This document shows positions 1-8,222 of a stretch of DNA of 64,000 nt, in pieces; position 1 is the stretch's first letter, and the number at the start of each line of letters is the position of its first letter. Below the pieces are notes generated by a model that ran no database searches, was not told the DNA's origin, and saw only the letters and a list, made by a program, of their open reading frames with translations. A program made the translations under genes and the position numbers. This DNA comes from Aphanizomenon flos-aquae FACHB-1287 (GTDB taxonomy: Bacteria; Cyanobacteriota; Cyanobacteriia; Cyanobacteriales; Nostocaceae), in contig NZ_JACJTO010000003.1 in assembly GCF_014698755.1 (NCBI RefSeq), positions 124,001 through 188,000 of the forward strand. The letters are read 5' to 3'.

Positions 1-238
1 ATGTTACAGCACTTCTCGCTGTTAAGAGGTACACTAACAACAATTAGTAATTTTTTTAAATATTTAGGATTCATTAAGTTGAGTGCAACTGAGATAACTA
101 TATCAAACATTTCTGTTGTAGTTGGAGCAAAAGTACGTAAAAAAGATTTGACTTGTAACCACCATAACTCAATTGGATTAAAATCGGGAGAATATGGATA
201 CTAATTTAGATAAAAAACTAAGTGTGTAGGAGCTGGAT
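1..238. other. no gene recognised at the left edge
   Basis: A 67-codon open frame starts at base 1, but its translation has no family signature and no clear ribosome binding site can be judged because it begins at the window edge. A stop codon lies in the frame of the downstream COP23 gene just before its start, so this stretch is not the missing 5' part of that gene in an open state. It may contain decayed sequence. Confidence 0.4.
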
Positions 239-592
239 GTGCTAAACTCCTACTATCAAATGACACCACCACCTTGGACGGCTCAACGTCGTTGTGACGA
301 AGTATCGCGCAGATTTCAAAGGAGTAATGACAACGGTACTCTGAAAAATATCACCACTGGGACGCTCAGAGGTGAACCAGTTGTTTGTGCTGGTACTAGC
401 CAAAATACTGCTTGTACAAGTAATAATTTATTATTTACTCTCAAACGTGGAGTTAATCCCAGTGCTACTCTCCGCAGACTCTTAGACCGTCGGGGTTTGG
501 CTGCTGGTAATACACTCAATGAAAGTGCAGGTGACACAATTAATATTGATTTCCAGCTTTACTTAGATAATGCCACCGTTGAACCGGATTAA
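239..592 (+). pseudogene. COP23-domain protein, N-terminally truncated
   Basis: The 117 residues match the core of the cyanobacterial COP23 (circadian oscillating protein, 23 kDa) family: an RCDEVSRRFQ-type motif near residue 18, a TTGTLRGEPVVC segment and an NLLFTLKRG stretch, with Cys residues likely to pair. COP23 proteins normally start with a signal peptide and about 40 more residues; here an in-frame stop lies just upstream of the GTG start at 239 and no signal peptide is left. A fair Shine-Dalgarno (aggag) precedes the GTG, so a short product could still be made. It sits 6 bases ahead of a decayed trypsin/TPR gene, a pairing I recall from related genomes. I read it as a truncated gene. 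Confidence 0.6.
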
Positions 593-598
593 ATTAAC

Positions 599-1968
599 AT
601 GATTTGGCGGATATTAAAAATTGTCGCCTGTATTGGCGGTTTGTCAATGTTACTTTCAAGTTCGGCAGGAAATATTAGTATTTCTGCTGAAGAAACTAGG
701 ACGACAAAACCGCCAATTCAATTATCAGCAGCACAGTTACAGGAAAAAGCGGCAGTAATTTAAAATATCAAATAGTTACCCCAGATAATCAACGTTATCA
801 ACTCAATTATCAGACAGTGAAACGACTAGATAATAACATAGATTTGGCGATTTTACAGTTTACTAGCAAAAAAGATTATCAAGTTGCTAAAATTGGCAAT
901 TCTGATGAGGTAAAAAGACTAATAAATGTCCATGTAGCGGGTTTCCCTCGCCAGACAGGAGGTGTGAGGAAATCTATTTATGATTGTCGCAGTGGAAGAG
1001 TAATTGACAATTTACCGGAAAATATTGATAGTGGCTACAATTTATTTTATGACAATCCTACATTGGGAGGAATGAGTGGCGGAGCAGTGTTGAATGACCA
1101 GGGAGAAGTCATAGAAATTCATGGTCAAGGAGAAGAATCAAATGATGTTGATATTGATAGAATAAATTCCTCTGTTGCTATTGTAAAATCAGGTAGAAAT
1201 TCAGGTATTCCTATTAATACTTTTCTTAGGCTATCGGCAAGAAATGGTGTAGATGTGGGTGTGCGTTTCCCTGATGCGTCGAAGATTAAAAGATCCCAAA
1301 CGGATGATTATTTTGCTCAAGGTGTTGAGAAGGGACTTCAGGGGGATAATCTCGGAGCAATAGTAGCTTATACCGAAGCAATTCGCCTTAATCCCAAGTA
1401 TGCCGAAGCGTATAACAGGCGGGGAATTGTCTATGTTAATTTAGGAGATAAACAAGCAGCAATAGATGATTTCACCCAAGCTATCAAGATTAATCCTAAC
1501 TATGACAAAGCCTACAACAACCGAGGAAATGTCCGTTCTGATTTAGGAGATAAACAAGCAGCAATAGATGATTTCACCCAAGCTATCAAGATTAATCCTA
1601 ACTATGCCAATGCCTACAACAACCGAGGAAATGTCCGTTATGATTTAGGAGATAAGCAAGCAGCAATAGATGATTTCACCCAAGCTATCAAGATTAATCC
1701 TAACTATGACAAAGCCTACAACAACCGGGGAAGTGTCCGTGATGATTTAGGAGATAAGCAAGGAGCAATAGATGATTTCAACCTAGCTATCAAGATTAAT
1801 CCTAACGATGCCGAAGCCTACAACAACCGGGGAAATGTCCATTATGAATTAGGAGATAAGCAAGGAGCAATAGATGATTTTCAGCAAGCTGCAAACCTCT
1901 TTCAGCAACAAGGAAACACAGAAGGCTATCAAAAAGTTTTGGAAGTTCTTAGAAAGATTCAGCCATAA
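599..1968 (+). pseudogene. trypsin-like protease/TPR protein, decayed by deletion and frameshift
   Basis: From ATG 599 a 54-residue frame encodes a signal peptide (IVACIGGLSMLL) and the family's linker (QLSAAQLQEKAAVI), stopping at 761-763. From about 763 the following frame, stop-free to 1968, continues with KYQIVTPDNQRY, the Asp motif (NNIDLAILQF) and the Ser motif (GGMSGGAVL), then about six tetratricopeptide repeats. The strand that normally carries the catalytic His (an LTNYHV-type motif) is missing between the two frames, so a deletion of perhaps 30-40 codons plus a frameshift explains the break. The longest intact piece is an ATG frame at 817-1968 (383 aa), which could yield a cytosolic TPR protein without a working protease triad. 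Known for the family: exported protein with trypsin-like domain; the loss of function is inference. Confidence 0.65.
1435..1890 (+). repeat. 102-bp tandem repeats encoding TPR units
   Basis: Within the TPR part of the decayed protease gene, 34-codon units recur with very high nucleotide identity; the phrase gataaacaagcagcaatag and its variant with aagcaaggag return every 102 bases. The units differ mainly at the first helix (RSDLGDK, RYDLGDK, RDDLGDK, HYELGDK). Such identity suggests recent unit duplication or gene conversion rather than ancient repeats. Confidence 0.85.
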
Positions 1969-2020
1969 TAAAACTTAACTCATGAATAATTAATTATCTC
2001 AAATAAAGGAACGAAGAATG

Positions 2021-2350
2021 TCTGAATCAGGATATCCAGGATTTAAGGATTAACAGGATGTTTGATTGTAATTGAATGATGAGATTTTGAGAATTTTCTA
2101 TTATTCTCACAGTTACTTTCTTCTTTGCGTCTTTCCTCCTTTGCGACTCTGCGCGAAACATAGCACACAGGAACACACGAAGAGAATATTAATTTTATCC
2201 TGAAAATCCTCAAATCCTGGAAATCCTGATTCTGACAATTAACACACAGGAACACACGAAAAGAATATTATTTTCATCCTGAAAATCCTCAAATCCTGTA
2301 CTTCGACTTCGCTCAGTAACCGGAAATCCTGATTCAGACCAAAAATATCA
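2021..2350. repeat. dispersed 'aaatcctg' repeat, direct and inverted copies
   Basis: Two direct copies (about 2165-2241 and 2242-2335) share ggaacacacgaaaagaat, a cctgaaaatcctcaaatcctg core and cctgattctgacaatta. At about 2021-2060 the core appears in inverse orientation (gaatcaggatatccagga, then aaggattaacaggatg). The second copy is interrupted by about 25 unrelated bases (tacttcgacttcgctcagta) at about 2299-2318. The stretch 2080-2160 also carries a 'tttgcgactctgcgcg' sequence common as an intergenic repeat in these genomes. No gene is visible here. Confidence 0.8.
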
Positions 2351-2393
2351 TGTATAATTAAACAAATCCTAATTCTGAAAAAAAGACAAAAAT

Positions 2394-2741
2394 ATGCAAA
2401 TTACTATCGAAATTCCTGAAGATATTGGCAACCAACTACAACGAAACTGGCAAGACGTACCACAAAAACTCTTAGAAGCTTTAGCAGTAGAAGCTTATAA
2501 AAATAAAATCATGACCTCTGTGCAAATTCAACAATTACTAAAATTTGCTTCACTTCAAGAAACTGAACATTTTTTAAAACAATCTCAAATTTCTCTAGAT
2601 TATCCTCAAGAAAATTTAGTCCAAGATAAACAAACAAAAACTTTAGCTGATGCTTTTAACGAACTTCAGCAAATTTGTATTGAAGAAGATTATTCTTTAG
2701 AAATTTCCTCTCGTCAAGACCGTCCCAACTTCTTTTTTTAA
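2394..2741 (+). CDS. UPF0175-like antitoxin
   Basis: This 115-residue protein begins ITIEIPEDIGNQL and contains a KLLEALAVEAYKNKIMTS segment followed by VQIQQLLKF and ETEHFLKQ, the arrangement seen in UPF0175 proteins, small helical DNA-binding proteins often paired with PIN-domain toxins. The C-terminal 35 residues look unstructured and would be the toxin-neutralising tail. A PIN-domain start lies 8 bases downstream, but that toxin is cut short, so this is probably an orphan antitoxin kept after toxin loss. ATG 2394 is the first start and is followed directly by the conserved beta strand. Function is inferred from family and neighbour. Confidence 0.65.
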   Translation: MQITIEIPEDIGNQLQRNWQDVPQKLLEALAVEAYKNKIMTSVQIQQLLKFASLQETEHFLKQSQISLDYPQENLVQDKQTKTLADAFNELQQICIEEDYSLEISSRQDRPNFFF

Positions 2742-2749
2742 TATCCGCA

Positions 2750-2881
2750 ATGACTTTTTTATGTGATACGAACATCATTAGCGAATTAGTACGACCTCAG
2801 CCGAATACTGGTGTTTTAATATGGGTAAAAAATTTATCTTCCATAAATATTAGTGTAATTACTCTGGAAGAAATACATTAA
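2750..2881 (+). pseudogene. VapC-like PIN toxin, only the first 43 codons remain
   Basis: ATG 2750 opens FLCDTNIISELVRPQPNTG, the amino end of a PIN-domain RNase with its first acidic residue (Asp in CDTN), and continues to VITLEEIH before a stop at 2879-2881. PIN toxins are about 130-140 residues, so two thirds, including the remaining acidic residues, are missing. The sequence turns within about 20 bases into the dispersed 'aaatcctg' repeat, which shows that the gene was cut at the repeat. It follows the UPF0175-like gene by 8 bases, which is the normal antitoxin-toxin spacing. Confidence 0.75.
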
Positions 2882-2894
2882 TGACATTTATGAT

Positions 2895-3099
2895 CATAAA
2901 TCCTGAAAATCCTTTAATCCTGGATATCCTGATTCAGACAATTAACATACAGGGATACACGAAAAAAATATTATTTTCATCCTGAAAATCCTCAAATCCT
3001 GGATATCCTGATTCTGACAATTAACACACAGGAACACACGAAAAGAATATTATTTTCATCCTGAAAATCCTCAAATCCTGGACATCCTGATTCTGACAA
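2895..3099. repeat. dispersed 'aaatcctg' repeat, three direct copies
   Basis: Three copies follow one another: a partial one at about 2897-2946, then about 2947-3022 and 3023-3100, each with cctgaaaatcctcaaatcctg-like cores and a cctgattctgacaattaac end. They resemble the copies at 2165-2335. The last copy runs into the stop region of the kinase gene, so the kinase 3' end abuts the repeat. Confidence 0.8.
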
Positions 3100-4470
3100 T
3101 TAATTAATTTCCAATGAATTAATTATCTTGTCTGCTGTTTCCACAAACTGATCATAATCATCTACTTTCGCAGTATAAGTAATTGTATAAGCCTGATCAC
3201 CTTTTAAAGTCACAACCTGCATATTCTTTAAAATATCTTGACCATTTTTACCCGTAAACACCAATTTACTAGCTTCTTTATTTGCCAAAGTCGTTACACT
3301 TTTATCAACAATCTTTGCACCCGATACAGTATTATTAATTTCCTGAATACTGGATTTTTGTAAATCATCTAATGTACCAGAAAACTTATCAACGCTAATT
3401 GTTACCTTTTCTTGAAAATTATCTTTATCACTTTGTTTAGGAGAGATAAAAGTCACAACTTCGGCTGTAATTGGGTTTTCTAAATCTTGTCTTTCCCAGG
3501 TTTTTGGATATTTTACCTTTATCCCATATTGAAAATTTTCATATATATTAAAATCATCTTTTTTAGTAATAAATAAAATAGTTAAGCTGATAAATATTGT
3601 CATTCCTAATCCCACCAGCAACTTCCAATCTATAGGCTGCGGTAATAACTTTTTAACTGCTTGTAATGCTTCCTTTGCTGTAGGGTAACGGTTACGAAAA
3701 TCATAACTTACCATTTTATCTAAAACAGTGGCTAGTTTGGGACTAACATTTGCATACTTACGCCAAATAATTTCCCCCGTCTTTATATCTTCTTCTAATT
3801 TATCAGGTAATAAACCTGTAATTGCTTGAATAGCAATTATTCCCACTGCATAAATATCACTACTCAATTGTGGTTTACCTCTTTGTTGTTCAAGTGGCAT
3901 ATAACCAGGAGTACCAATAATTACAGTAGAAGTAATTTGTCCCTGTTTATTAACTAGCTGTGTACGAACTTCTTTAACTGCACCAAAATCAATCAGGAAA
4001 ATTGTATTATCTAAATGACGACGACGGATATTATCTGGTTTAATATCTCGGTGAATAACTTTGTATTTATGAACAAATTCTAATGCTTCTAAAATTTCTA
4101 TTAGGAGTTGAATAACATCAGCTTCACTCATCTTTTGACCTGATATTAATTCATCACTCAAATCATTACCTTTTATATATTCTTGAACTATATAAAATTT
4201 CTGATATTCTTCTATGTGGGCTAAAAGTTGAGGAATTTGGTCATGCTTACCTAACGTTTCTAGCATTACTGCTTCTTGGTCAAAAAGCCTTTTAAGTATT
4301 ATTAAAGTAGCCGGATCTGTACTGGCTGGTGTAAACTGCTTAACAACACAAAGAGGATTTCCTGGTCGCTTGGTATCTTTCGCTAAAAAGGTAGTCCCAA
4401 ATCCACCTTGTCCTAGATTTTGAATAATGTGATAACGCCCGTCTATAATTGTGCCTATCATTAGACTCAC
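3100..4470 (-). CDS. serine/threonine protein kinase with membrane anchor and PsbP-like C-terminal domain
   Basis: This 456-residue protein has a full Hanks-type kinase domain: glycine loop LGQGGFGTTF (19-28), invariant Lys44 in CVVKQF, catalytic HRDIKPDN (140-147), DFG (161-163) and GTPGYMPLEQ in the activation segment. A single hydrophobic segment near 284-302 (LVGLGMTIFISLTILFI) follows, so the kinase faces the cytoplasm and the last ~150 residues lie outside or in the periplasm. That tail (YGIKVKYPKTWERQ, then VTISVDKF) resembles PsbP/Mog1-like sensor domains found at the ends of cyanobacterial kinases. The substrate is unknown. Its 3' end lies in a repeat cluster; it is transcribed alone. 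Confidence 0.9.
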   Translation of the reverse strand: MSLMIGTIIDGRYHIIQNLGQGGFGTTFLAKDTKRPGNPLCVVKQFTPASTDPATLIILKRLFDQEAVMLETLGKHDQIPQLLAHIEEYQKFYIVQEYIKGNDLSDELISGQKMSEADVIQLLIEILEALEFVHKYKVIHRDIKPDNIRRRHLDNTIFLIDFGAVKEVRTQLVNKQGQITSTVIIGTPGYMPLEQQRGKPQLSSDIYAVGIIAIQAITGLLPDKLEEDIKTGEIIWRKYANVSPKLATVLDKMVSYDFRNRYPTAKEALQAVKKLLPQPIDWKLLVGLGMTIFISLTILFITKKDDFNIYENFQYGIKVKYPKTWERQDLENPITAEVVTFISPKQSDKDNFQEKVTISVDKFSGTLDDLQKSSIQEINNTVSGAKIVDKSVTTLANKEASKLVFTGKNGQDILKNMQVVTLKGDQAYTITYTAKVDDYDQFVETADKIINSLEIN

Positions 4471-4609
4471 CCTTTAGTCAAAAAGTCATTTTCCCCCCAT
4501 TTAGGGTTGATTATGACACAAATTTGACATTAAAAGTCTATTAATTTCCGCAACTGCTATAGATCTAACCTTGATCCTAACTGATTTTGAGGATTAGTAA
4601 TTGTCGAAA

Positions 4610-5224
4610 TCAACCTTCTAAATTCATCGGACCTAAGTATTTAGTTAAAAAAGGCGAAAAAACCTCATAAATCAAAGTTAGCGGTTTTCCATGATGCCAA
4701 AACAAATAATGACGACCCCAAAAAGGTCCCCGTTCCTCAAAACCCGACTCTAACGCCTCTGAGTTACCATAATAAATACCTTGCACATCTCTATATAACT
4801 CAGTCCGTAACCGCGCCAAACTTGCCCAAATTGGTAGAGACTTGTTTTGTAAATACTCATCTACATGACTTGCTTCCCACCAAGAAGCAGCATAATATAA
4901 CCGTTGACCAGAAGCAGTTCGCACCCACACCTGTCTTCTAATTCTTGGACCCGGTAACATTTGCATCATAGCAGGTGCATTATCCAAACTCATGCCAATG
5001 GGTGACATATCAATCACATCTACCTCCGTGGGATCACCCGTCAGCAGTTGTACGTGTCGAGTTGGAGAACCATCACCTAAAAGCAGTAATTGCCAAGCTG
5101 GAGCTAACTGAGTGTGAGGTAAACCTCTTTTGACAACTTCCTCAGCACCCACCCAAATGGGAGTTAGATAATGCCAGGCACTAGGGAGGATAACATTATG
5201 TATCGGATTAAAAATAGTAGTCAA
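4610..5224 (-). CDS. chorismate lyase (cyanobacterial DUF98 type)
   Basis: The 204-residue product matches the cyanobacterial chorismate pyruvate-lyase family: LAPAWQLLLLGDGSPTRH near residue 40, RRQVWVRTASGQRLYYA in the middle and the conserved RELYRDVQ-like LRTELYRDVQ and FWGRHYLFWH motifs towards the end. The enzyme removes pyruvate from chorismate to give 4-hydroxybenzoate, the head-group precursor of plastoquinone. Length and start (ATG complementary to 5222-5224) agree with relatives. It stands alone between the kinase and tRNA-Leu, both in the same orientation. Confidence in the family is high; the reaction is known from the Synechocystis homologue. Confidence 0.85.
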   Translation of the reverse strand: MTTIFNPIHNVILPSAWHYLTPIWVGAEEVVKRGLPHTQLAPAWQLLLLGDGSPTRHVQLLTGDPTEVDVIDMSPIGMSLDNAPAMMQMLPGPRIRRQVWVRTASGQRLYYAASWWEASHVDEYLQNKSLPIWASLARLRTELYRDVQGIYYGNSEALESGFEERGPFWGRHYLFWHHGKPLTLIYEVFSPFLTKYLGPMNLEG

Positions 5225-5423
5225 TGTTCTTTACAAAAGTTCATCTATCTATATACTATAACAATCTAATTTGATTTATCCACACTCCTAATTCCTCTTC
5301 GCGCCTCCGCGCCTCTGCGTGAGACAAAAAATCCTCGACTTACCAGAAAATTGCCCTAAAACTCAGAAACCCACTCCTAATATCATTTCTCTGACATTAA
5401 AAGTAGGTATTGTAAGTTAAAAA

Positions 5424-5506
5424 TGCGGATGGCGAGACTCGAACTCGCAAGGGCTATGCCCACACGCACCTCAAGCGTGCGCGTATACCAATTCCGCCAC
5501 ATCCGC
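5424..5506 (-). tRNA. tRNA-Leu (GAG)
   Basis: Read on the minus strand, the 83 bases form a class II tRNA: acceptor GCGGATG pairing with CATCCGC, discriminator A, D-arm with GGCGGAATTGGTA, anticodon stem CACGC/GCGTG around loop TTGAGGT (anticodon GAG), a long variable arm (GGGC-ATA-GCCC) typical of Leu, and the T-arm GCGAGTTCGAGTCTCGC. CCA is not encoded. The best match of anticodon position was judged by alignment with bacterial tRNA-Leu. Confidence 0.93.
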
Positions 5507-5785
5507 AGGATTTCAACACAGGTTTTACTATAACATAAAAAATCTCTTAACTGCAATATTTTTCAAATATTTCTCAAATATTTTTTGAATGGGTATGAGA
5601 CTAACAGAAATATAGTTACAGCACCAGTCATATTAAAAGGTCTAGCAAAGATACCACATAATCCAATAGTCTGCTAAGAATGAAGTTTGGGAATCTCCTG
5701 TCACGATTTATAGTAATACAAAAGCTTTATGTCAACAGGATGGGAGAAAATGTGAATCTACTGGTACTGATATCGTAACTAGAAA

Positions 5786-7132
5786 ATGAAATTTGATAAA
5801 ATATTAATTGCCAATCGAGGAGAAATAGCCCTTCGCATTCTCCGAGCCTGTGAAGAAATGGGAATTGCCACAGTTGCCGTTCATTCTACCGTTGACAGAA
5901 ACGCTCTCCACGTGCAACTTGCAGATGAGGCCGTTTGTATTGGTGAACCTGCCAGCAGTAAAAGTTATTTGAACATTCCTAATATTATTGCTGCCGCATT
6001 AACGCGCAACACTAGTGCCATACATCCTGGTTATGGTTTTTTATCTGAAAATGCCAGATTTGCAGAAATTTGTGCTGACCATCATATTGCTTTTATTGGT
6101 CCTAGTCCCGAATCTATTAGACTGATGGGGGATAAGTCCACCGCTAAAGAGACAATGCAAAAAGCTGGTGTACCTACAGTTCCTGGTAGTGAAGGATTAG
6201 TAGAATCTGTCACTGCAGGACTAGCGATCGCTCAAAAAATTGGTTATCCTGTAATGATTAAAGCTACCGCCGGTGGTGGTGGTAGGGGAATGCGGCTTGT
6301 CCGCTCGGAAGATGAATTTGTAAGACTGTTCCTTGCAGCCCAAGGGGAAGCAGGAGCAGCTTTTGGTAATTCAGGCGTTTATATAGAAAAATTTATTGAA
6401 CGTCCCCGTCACATTGAATTTCAGATATTAGCGGACAATTACGGTAACGTCATCCATTTAGGTGAAAGAGATTGTTCAATTCAGCGTCGTAACCAAAAAC
6501 TTCTAGAAGAAGCTCCCAGTCCGGCTCTTGACCCCGACCTACGGCAAAAAATGGGAAAAGCTGCCGTGAAAGCTGCCCAGTTTATTAACTATACTGGTGC
6601 AGGAACTATTGAGTTTCTCCTAGATAAATCTGGTAAGTTCTATTTCATGGAAATGAATACTCGGATACAAGTTGAGCATCCAGTTACGGAGATGATTACT
6701 GGTGTAGACTTAGTGGTTGAACAAATTCGCATTGCTCAAGGGGAAAGACTAAAACTGACACAAAAGGATGTGGTTCTCAGAGGACATTCAATAGAATGCC
6801 GAATTAACGCCGAAGATCCAGATCATGATTTTCGCCCAGCCCCTGGCAGAATTAGCGGTTATCTGCCGCCAGGAGGACCAGGCGTAAGGATTGATTCCCA
6901 CGTATACACAGATTACCACATCCCCCCTTATTACGATTCCCTGATTGGTAAATTAATTGTCTGGGGACCTGATAGAGCTACTGCTATTACCCGTATGAGA
7001 CGAGCATTACGAGAATGTGCTATTACTGGAGTCCCTACAACCATTCCCTTTCATCAAAAAATCATGGAAAACTCCCAATTTTTGCAGGGTAATATTTACA
7101 CCAGCTTTGTTCAGGATATGAAAATGCAATGA
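5786..7132 (+). CDS. accC: acetyl-CoA carboxylase, biotin carboxylase subunit
   Basis: AccC carboxylates biotin on the carrier protein AccB using bicarbonate and ATP, the first step of fatty acid synthesis in the cytoplasm. The 448 residues are the expected length. Visible features: [14 protein letters not shown] at the amino end, [11 protein letters not shown] near 80, ATP-grasp glycine loop [12 protein letters not shown] near 162, the [14 protein letters not shown] active-site stretch near 290 and [11 protein letters not shown] near 350. The matching carrier gene accB is 30 kb away in this window, so the subunits are not in one operon. The stop codon overlaps the first unit of a heptanucleotide repeat array. 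Confidence 0.97.
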   Translation: MKFDKILIANRGEIALRILRACEEMGIATVAVHSTVDRNALHVQLADEAVCIGEPASSKSYLNIPNIIAAALTRNTSAIHPGYGFLSENARFAEICADHHIAFIGPSPESIRLMGDKSTAKETMQKAGVPTVPGSEGLVESVTAGLAIAQKIGYPVMIKATAGGGGRGMRLVRSEDEFVRLFLAAQGEAGAAFGNSGVYIEKFIERPRHIEFQILADNYGNVIHLGERDCSIQRRNQKLLEEAPSPALDPDLRQKMGKAAVKAAQFINYTGAGTIEFLLDKSGKFYFMEMNTRIQVEHPVTEMITGVDLVVEQIRIAQGERLKLTQKDVVLRGHSIECRINAEDPDHDFRPAPGRISGYLPPGGPGVRIDSHVYTDYHIPPYYDSLIGKLIVWGPDRATAITRMRRALRECAITGVPTTIPFHQKIMENSQFLQGNIYTSFVQDMKMQ

Positions 7133-7407
7133 TTGGTGATTGGTGATTGGTGATTGGTAAAATTCTTACCCATTACCAATTACCAATTACCCATTACCAA
7201 TTACCCATTACCCATTACCAATTACCCATTACCCATTACCCATTACCCATTACCCATTACCAATTACCCATTACCCATTACCCATTACCAATTACCCATT
7301 ACCCATTACCAATTACCCATTACCCATTACCCATTACCCATTACCCATTACCAATTACCCATTACCCATTACCCATTACCCATTACCCATTACCCATTAC
7401 CCATTAC
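7132..7407. repeat. heptanucleotide tandem array (cattacc/caattacc)
   Basis: Starting at the accC stop codon, four units of attggtg run into an array of roughly 34 units of cattacc and aattacc to about 7407. The first units are the reverse complement of the later ones, so the transcript could fold into a long hairpin of the ttggt/accaa type, possibly a 3'-end structure for accC. Open frames of 96-101 codons across the array only reflect the 21-base period (LPITHYP) and are not genes. It also runs up to the 3' end of the YggT gene on the other strand. Confidence 0.95.
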
Positions 7408-7691
7408 CTGTACAACATGGTCAGTAATCCTTGCTGACCTAGTAAAATTTCTCGGATAAAACTAAAAATACCTACCCAAATAATCGGGGTAATATCTACA
7501 CCACCAATAGGCTGTACCAACTTCCGCAACGGGATTAAAAAGGGTTCAGTCGGCCAAGCGATAAGACTAAAAGGCAACCGATTGAGATGGAATTGGGGAT
7601 ACCACGTCAGAATAATGCGGAAAATAAATAAAAACGTCATTACTCCCAAAAAGGGACTAAGAATCCAAGCAGTCAGGTTAACACCAGTCAT
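7404..7691 (-). CDS. YggT/Ycf19 family membrane protein
   Basis: The 95-residue protein has two hydrophobic segments (about 8-28 and 66-86) flanking the family signature: a FRIILTWYPQ stretch, LNRLPFSLIAWPTEPFLIPLRK and PIGGVDITPIIW. This is the YggT/Ycf19 family, thylakoid or plasma membrane proteins implicated in cofactor attachment and in distribution of membrane components in cyanobacteria and chloroplasts. The last codons run into the heptamer array, whose edge supplies the stop region. ATG complementary to 7689-7691 gives the usual length. Confidence 0.9.
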   Translation of the reverse strand: MTGVNLTAWILSPFLGVMTFLFIFRIILTWYPQFHLNRLPFSLIAWPTEPFLIPLRKLVQPIGGVDITPIIWVGIFSFIREILLGQQGLLTMLYR

Positions 7692-7944
7692 TTTGTTTAG
7701 CTACGATTTGTGAGAAAATCCTCAATTTAGCCGCAAGTTGAGAAACTTGAAGTTTTGTAACGTATTCTTTCCTTAATTTTAACTAAATAGTGCCATTTTA
7801 TTGTGAGAATAGAAAAACAAAGTTATTAACTTGGGATCATCAATCAAGTAGATACCAAGTTAGATACATAATCCTGGTCCGCTTTTCAAGAAAGTAATCC
7901 AAGATTAAAATGAGAATAAACTGTGTAAAAAAAGGTTGAGAACT
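7692..7944. other. divergent intergenic region between yggT and psbX
   Basis: These 253 bases carry the start regions of two divergent genes. An AT-rich core with several tataat-like sequences is visible, but I cannot single out a promoter with confidence. A ribosome binding site (aaagg) precedes psbX. Confidence 0.4.
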
Positions 7945-8064
7945 ATGACACCCTCTTTAGCAAATTTTCTTTGGAGTCTGGTTTGGGGTACTGCAATTGT
8001 GGTTATCCCTGCTACCATTGGTCTAATTTTCATTAGCCAAAAAGATAAAATCCAACGTTTTTAA
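7945..8064 (+). CDS. psbX: photosystem II protein PsbX
   Basis: ATG 7945 opens a 39-residue product starting MTPSLANFLWSLVWG, followed by one membrane span (about 10-31) and ending ISQKDKIQRF. This matches PsbX, a single-span subunit of the photosystem II core next to cytochrome b559 that influences quinone exchange at QB. The gene is below the length usually reported by gene callers. It is followed by a terminator-like hairpin and then ycf66, an arrangement I recall from other cyanobacteria. Confidence 0.93.
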   Translation: MTPSLANFLWSLVWGTAIVVIPATIGLIFISQKDKIQRF

Positions 8065-8083
8065 TTCTTAGGGACTGGGGACT

Positions 8084-8110
8084 GGGGAAGAATTTTCCCC
8101 TTTCTTCTCC
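8084..8110 (+). terminator. likely terminator after psbX
   Basis: GGGGAA (8084-8089) and TTCCCC (8095-8100) form a short GC-rich stem with a five-base loop, followed by a T-rich tract (tttcttctccttt). It lies 20 bases after the psbX stop. Confidence 0.55.
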
Positions 8111-8222
8111 TTTCTCCTGAAATTCTCGACTCCAGTATTCTTCTTCTACAATATTATGACTGGTTAAAATAGTGATAGTAAGTGTAACTCGTTAATATAG
8201 ATTTGATATTAGGAAAACGCCA

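Noticed and set aside
1-204. 67-codon frame at the left edge
   Set aside because: No family signature and context cannot be judged at the edge.
7147-7459. Open frames of 96-101 codons (LPITHYP repeats)
   Set aside because: They are translations of a heptanucleotide array; every frame is open because the unit lacks stops.
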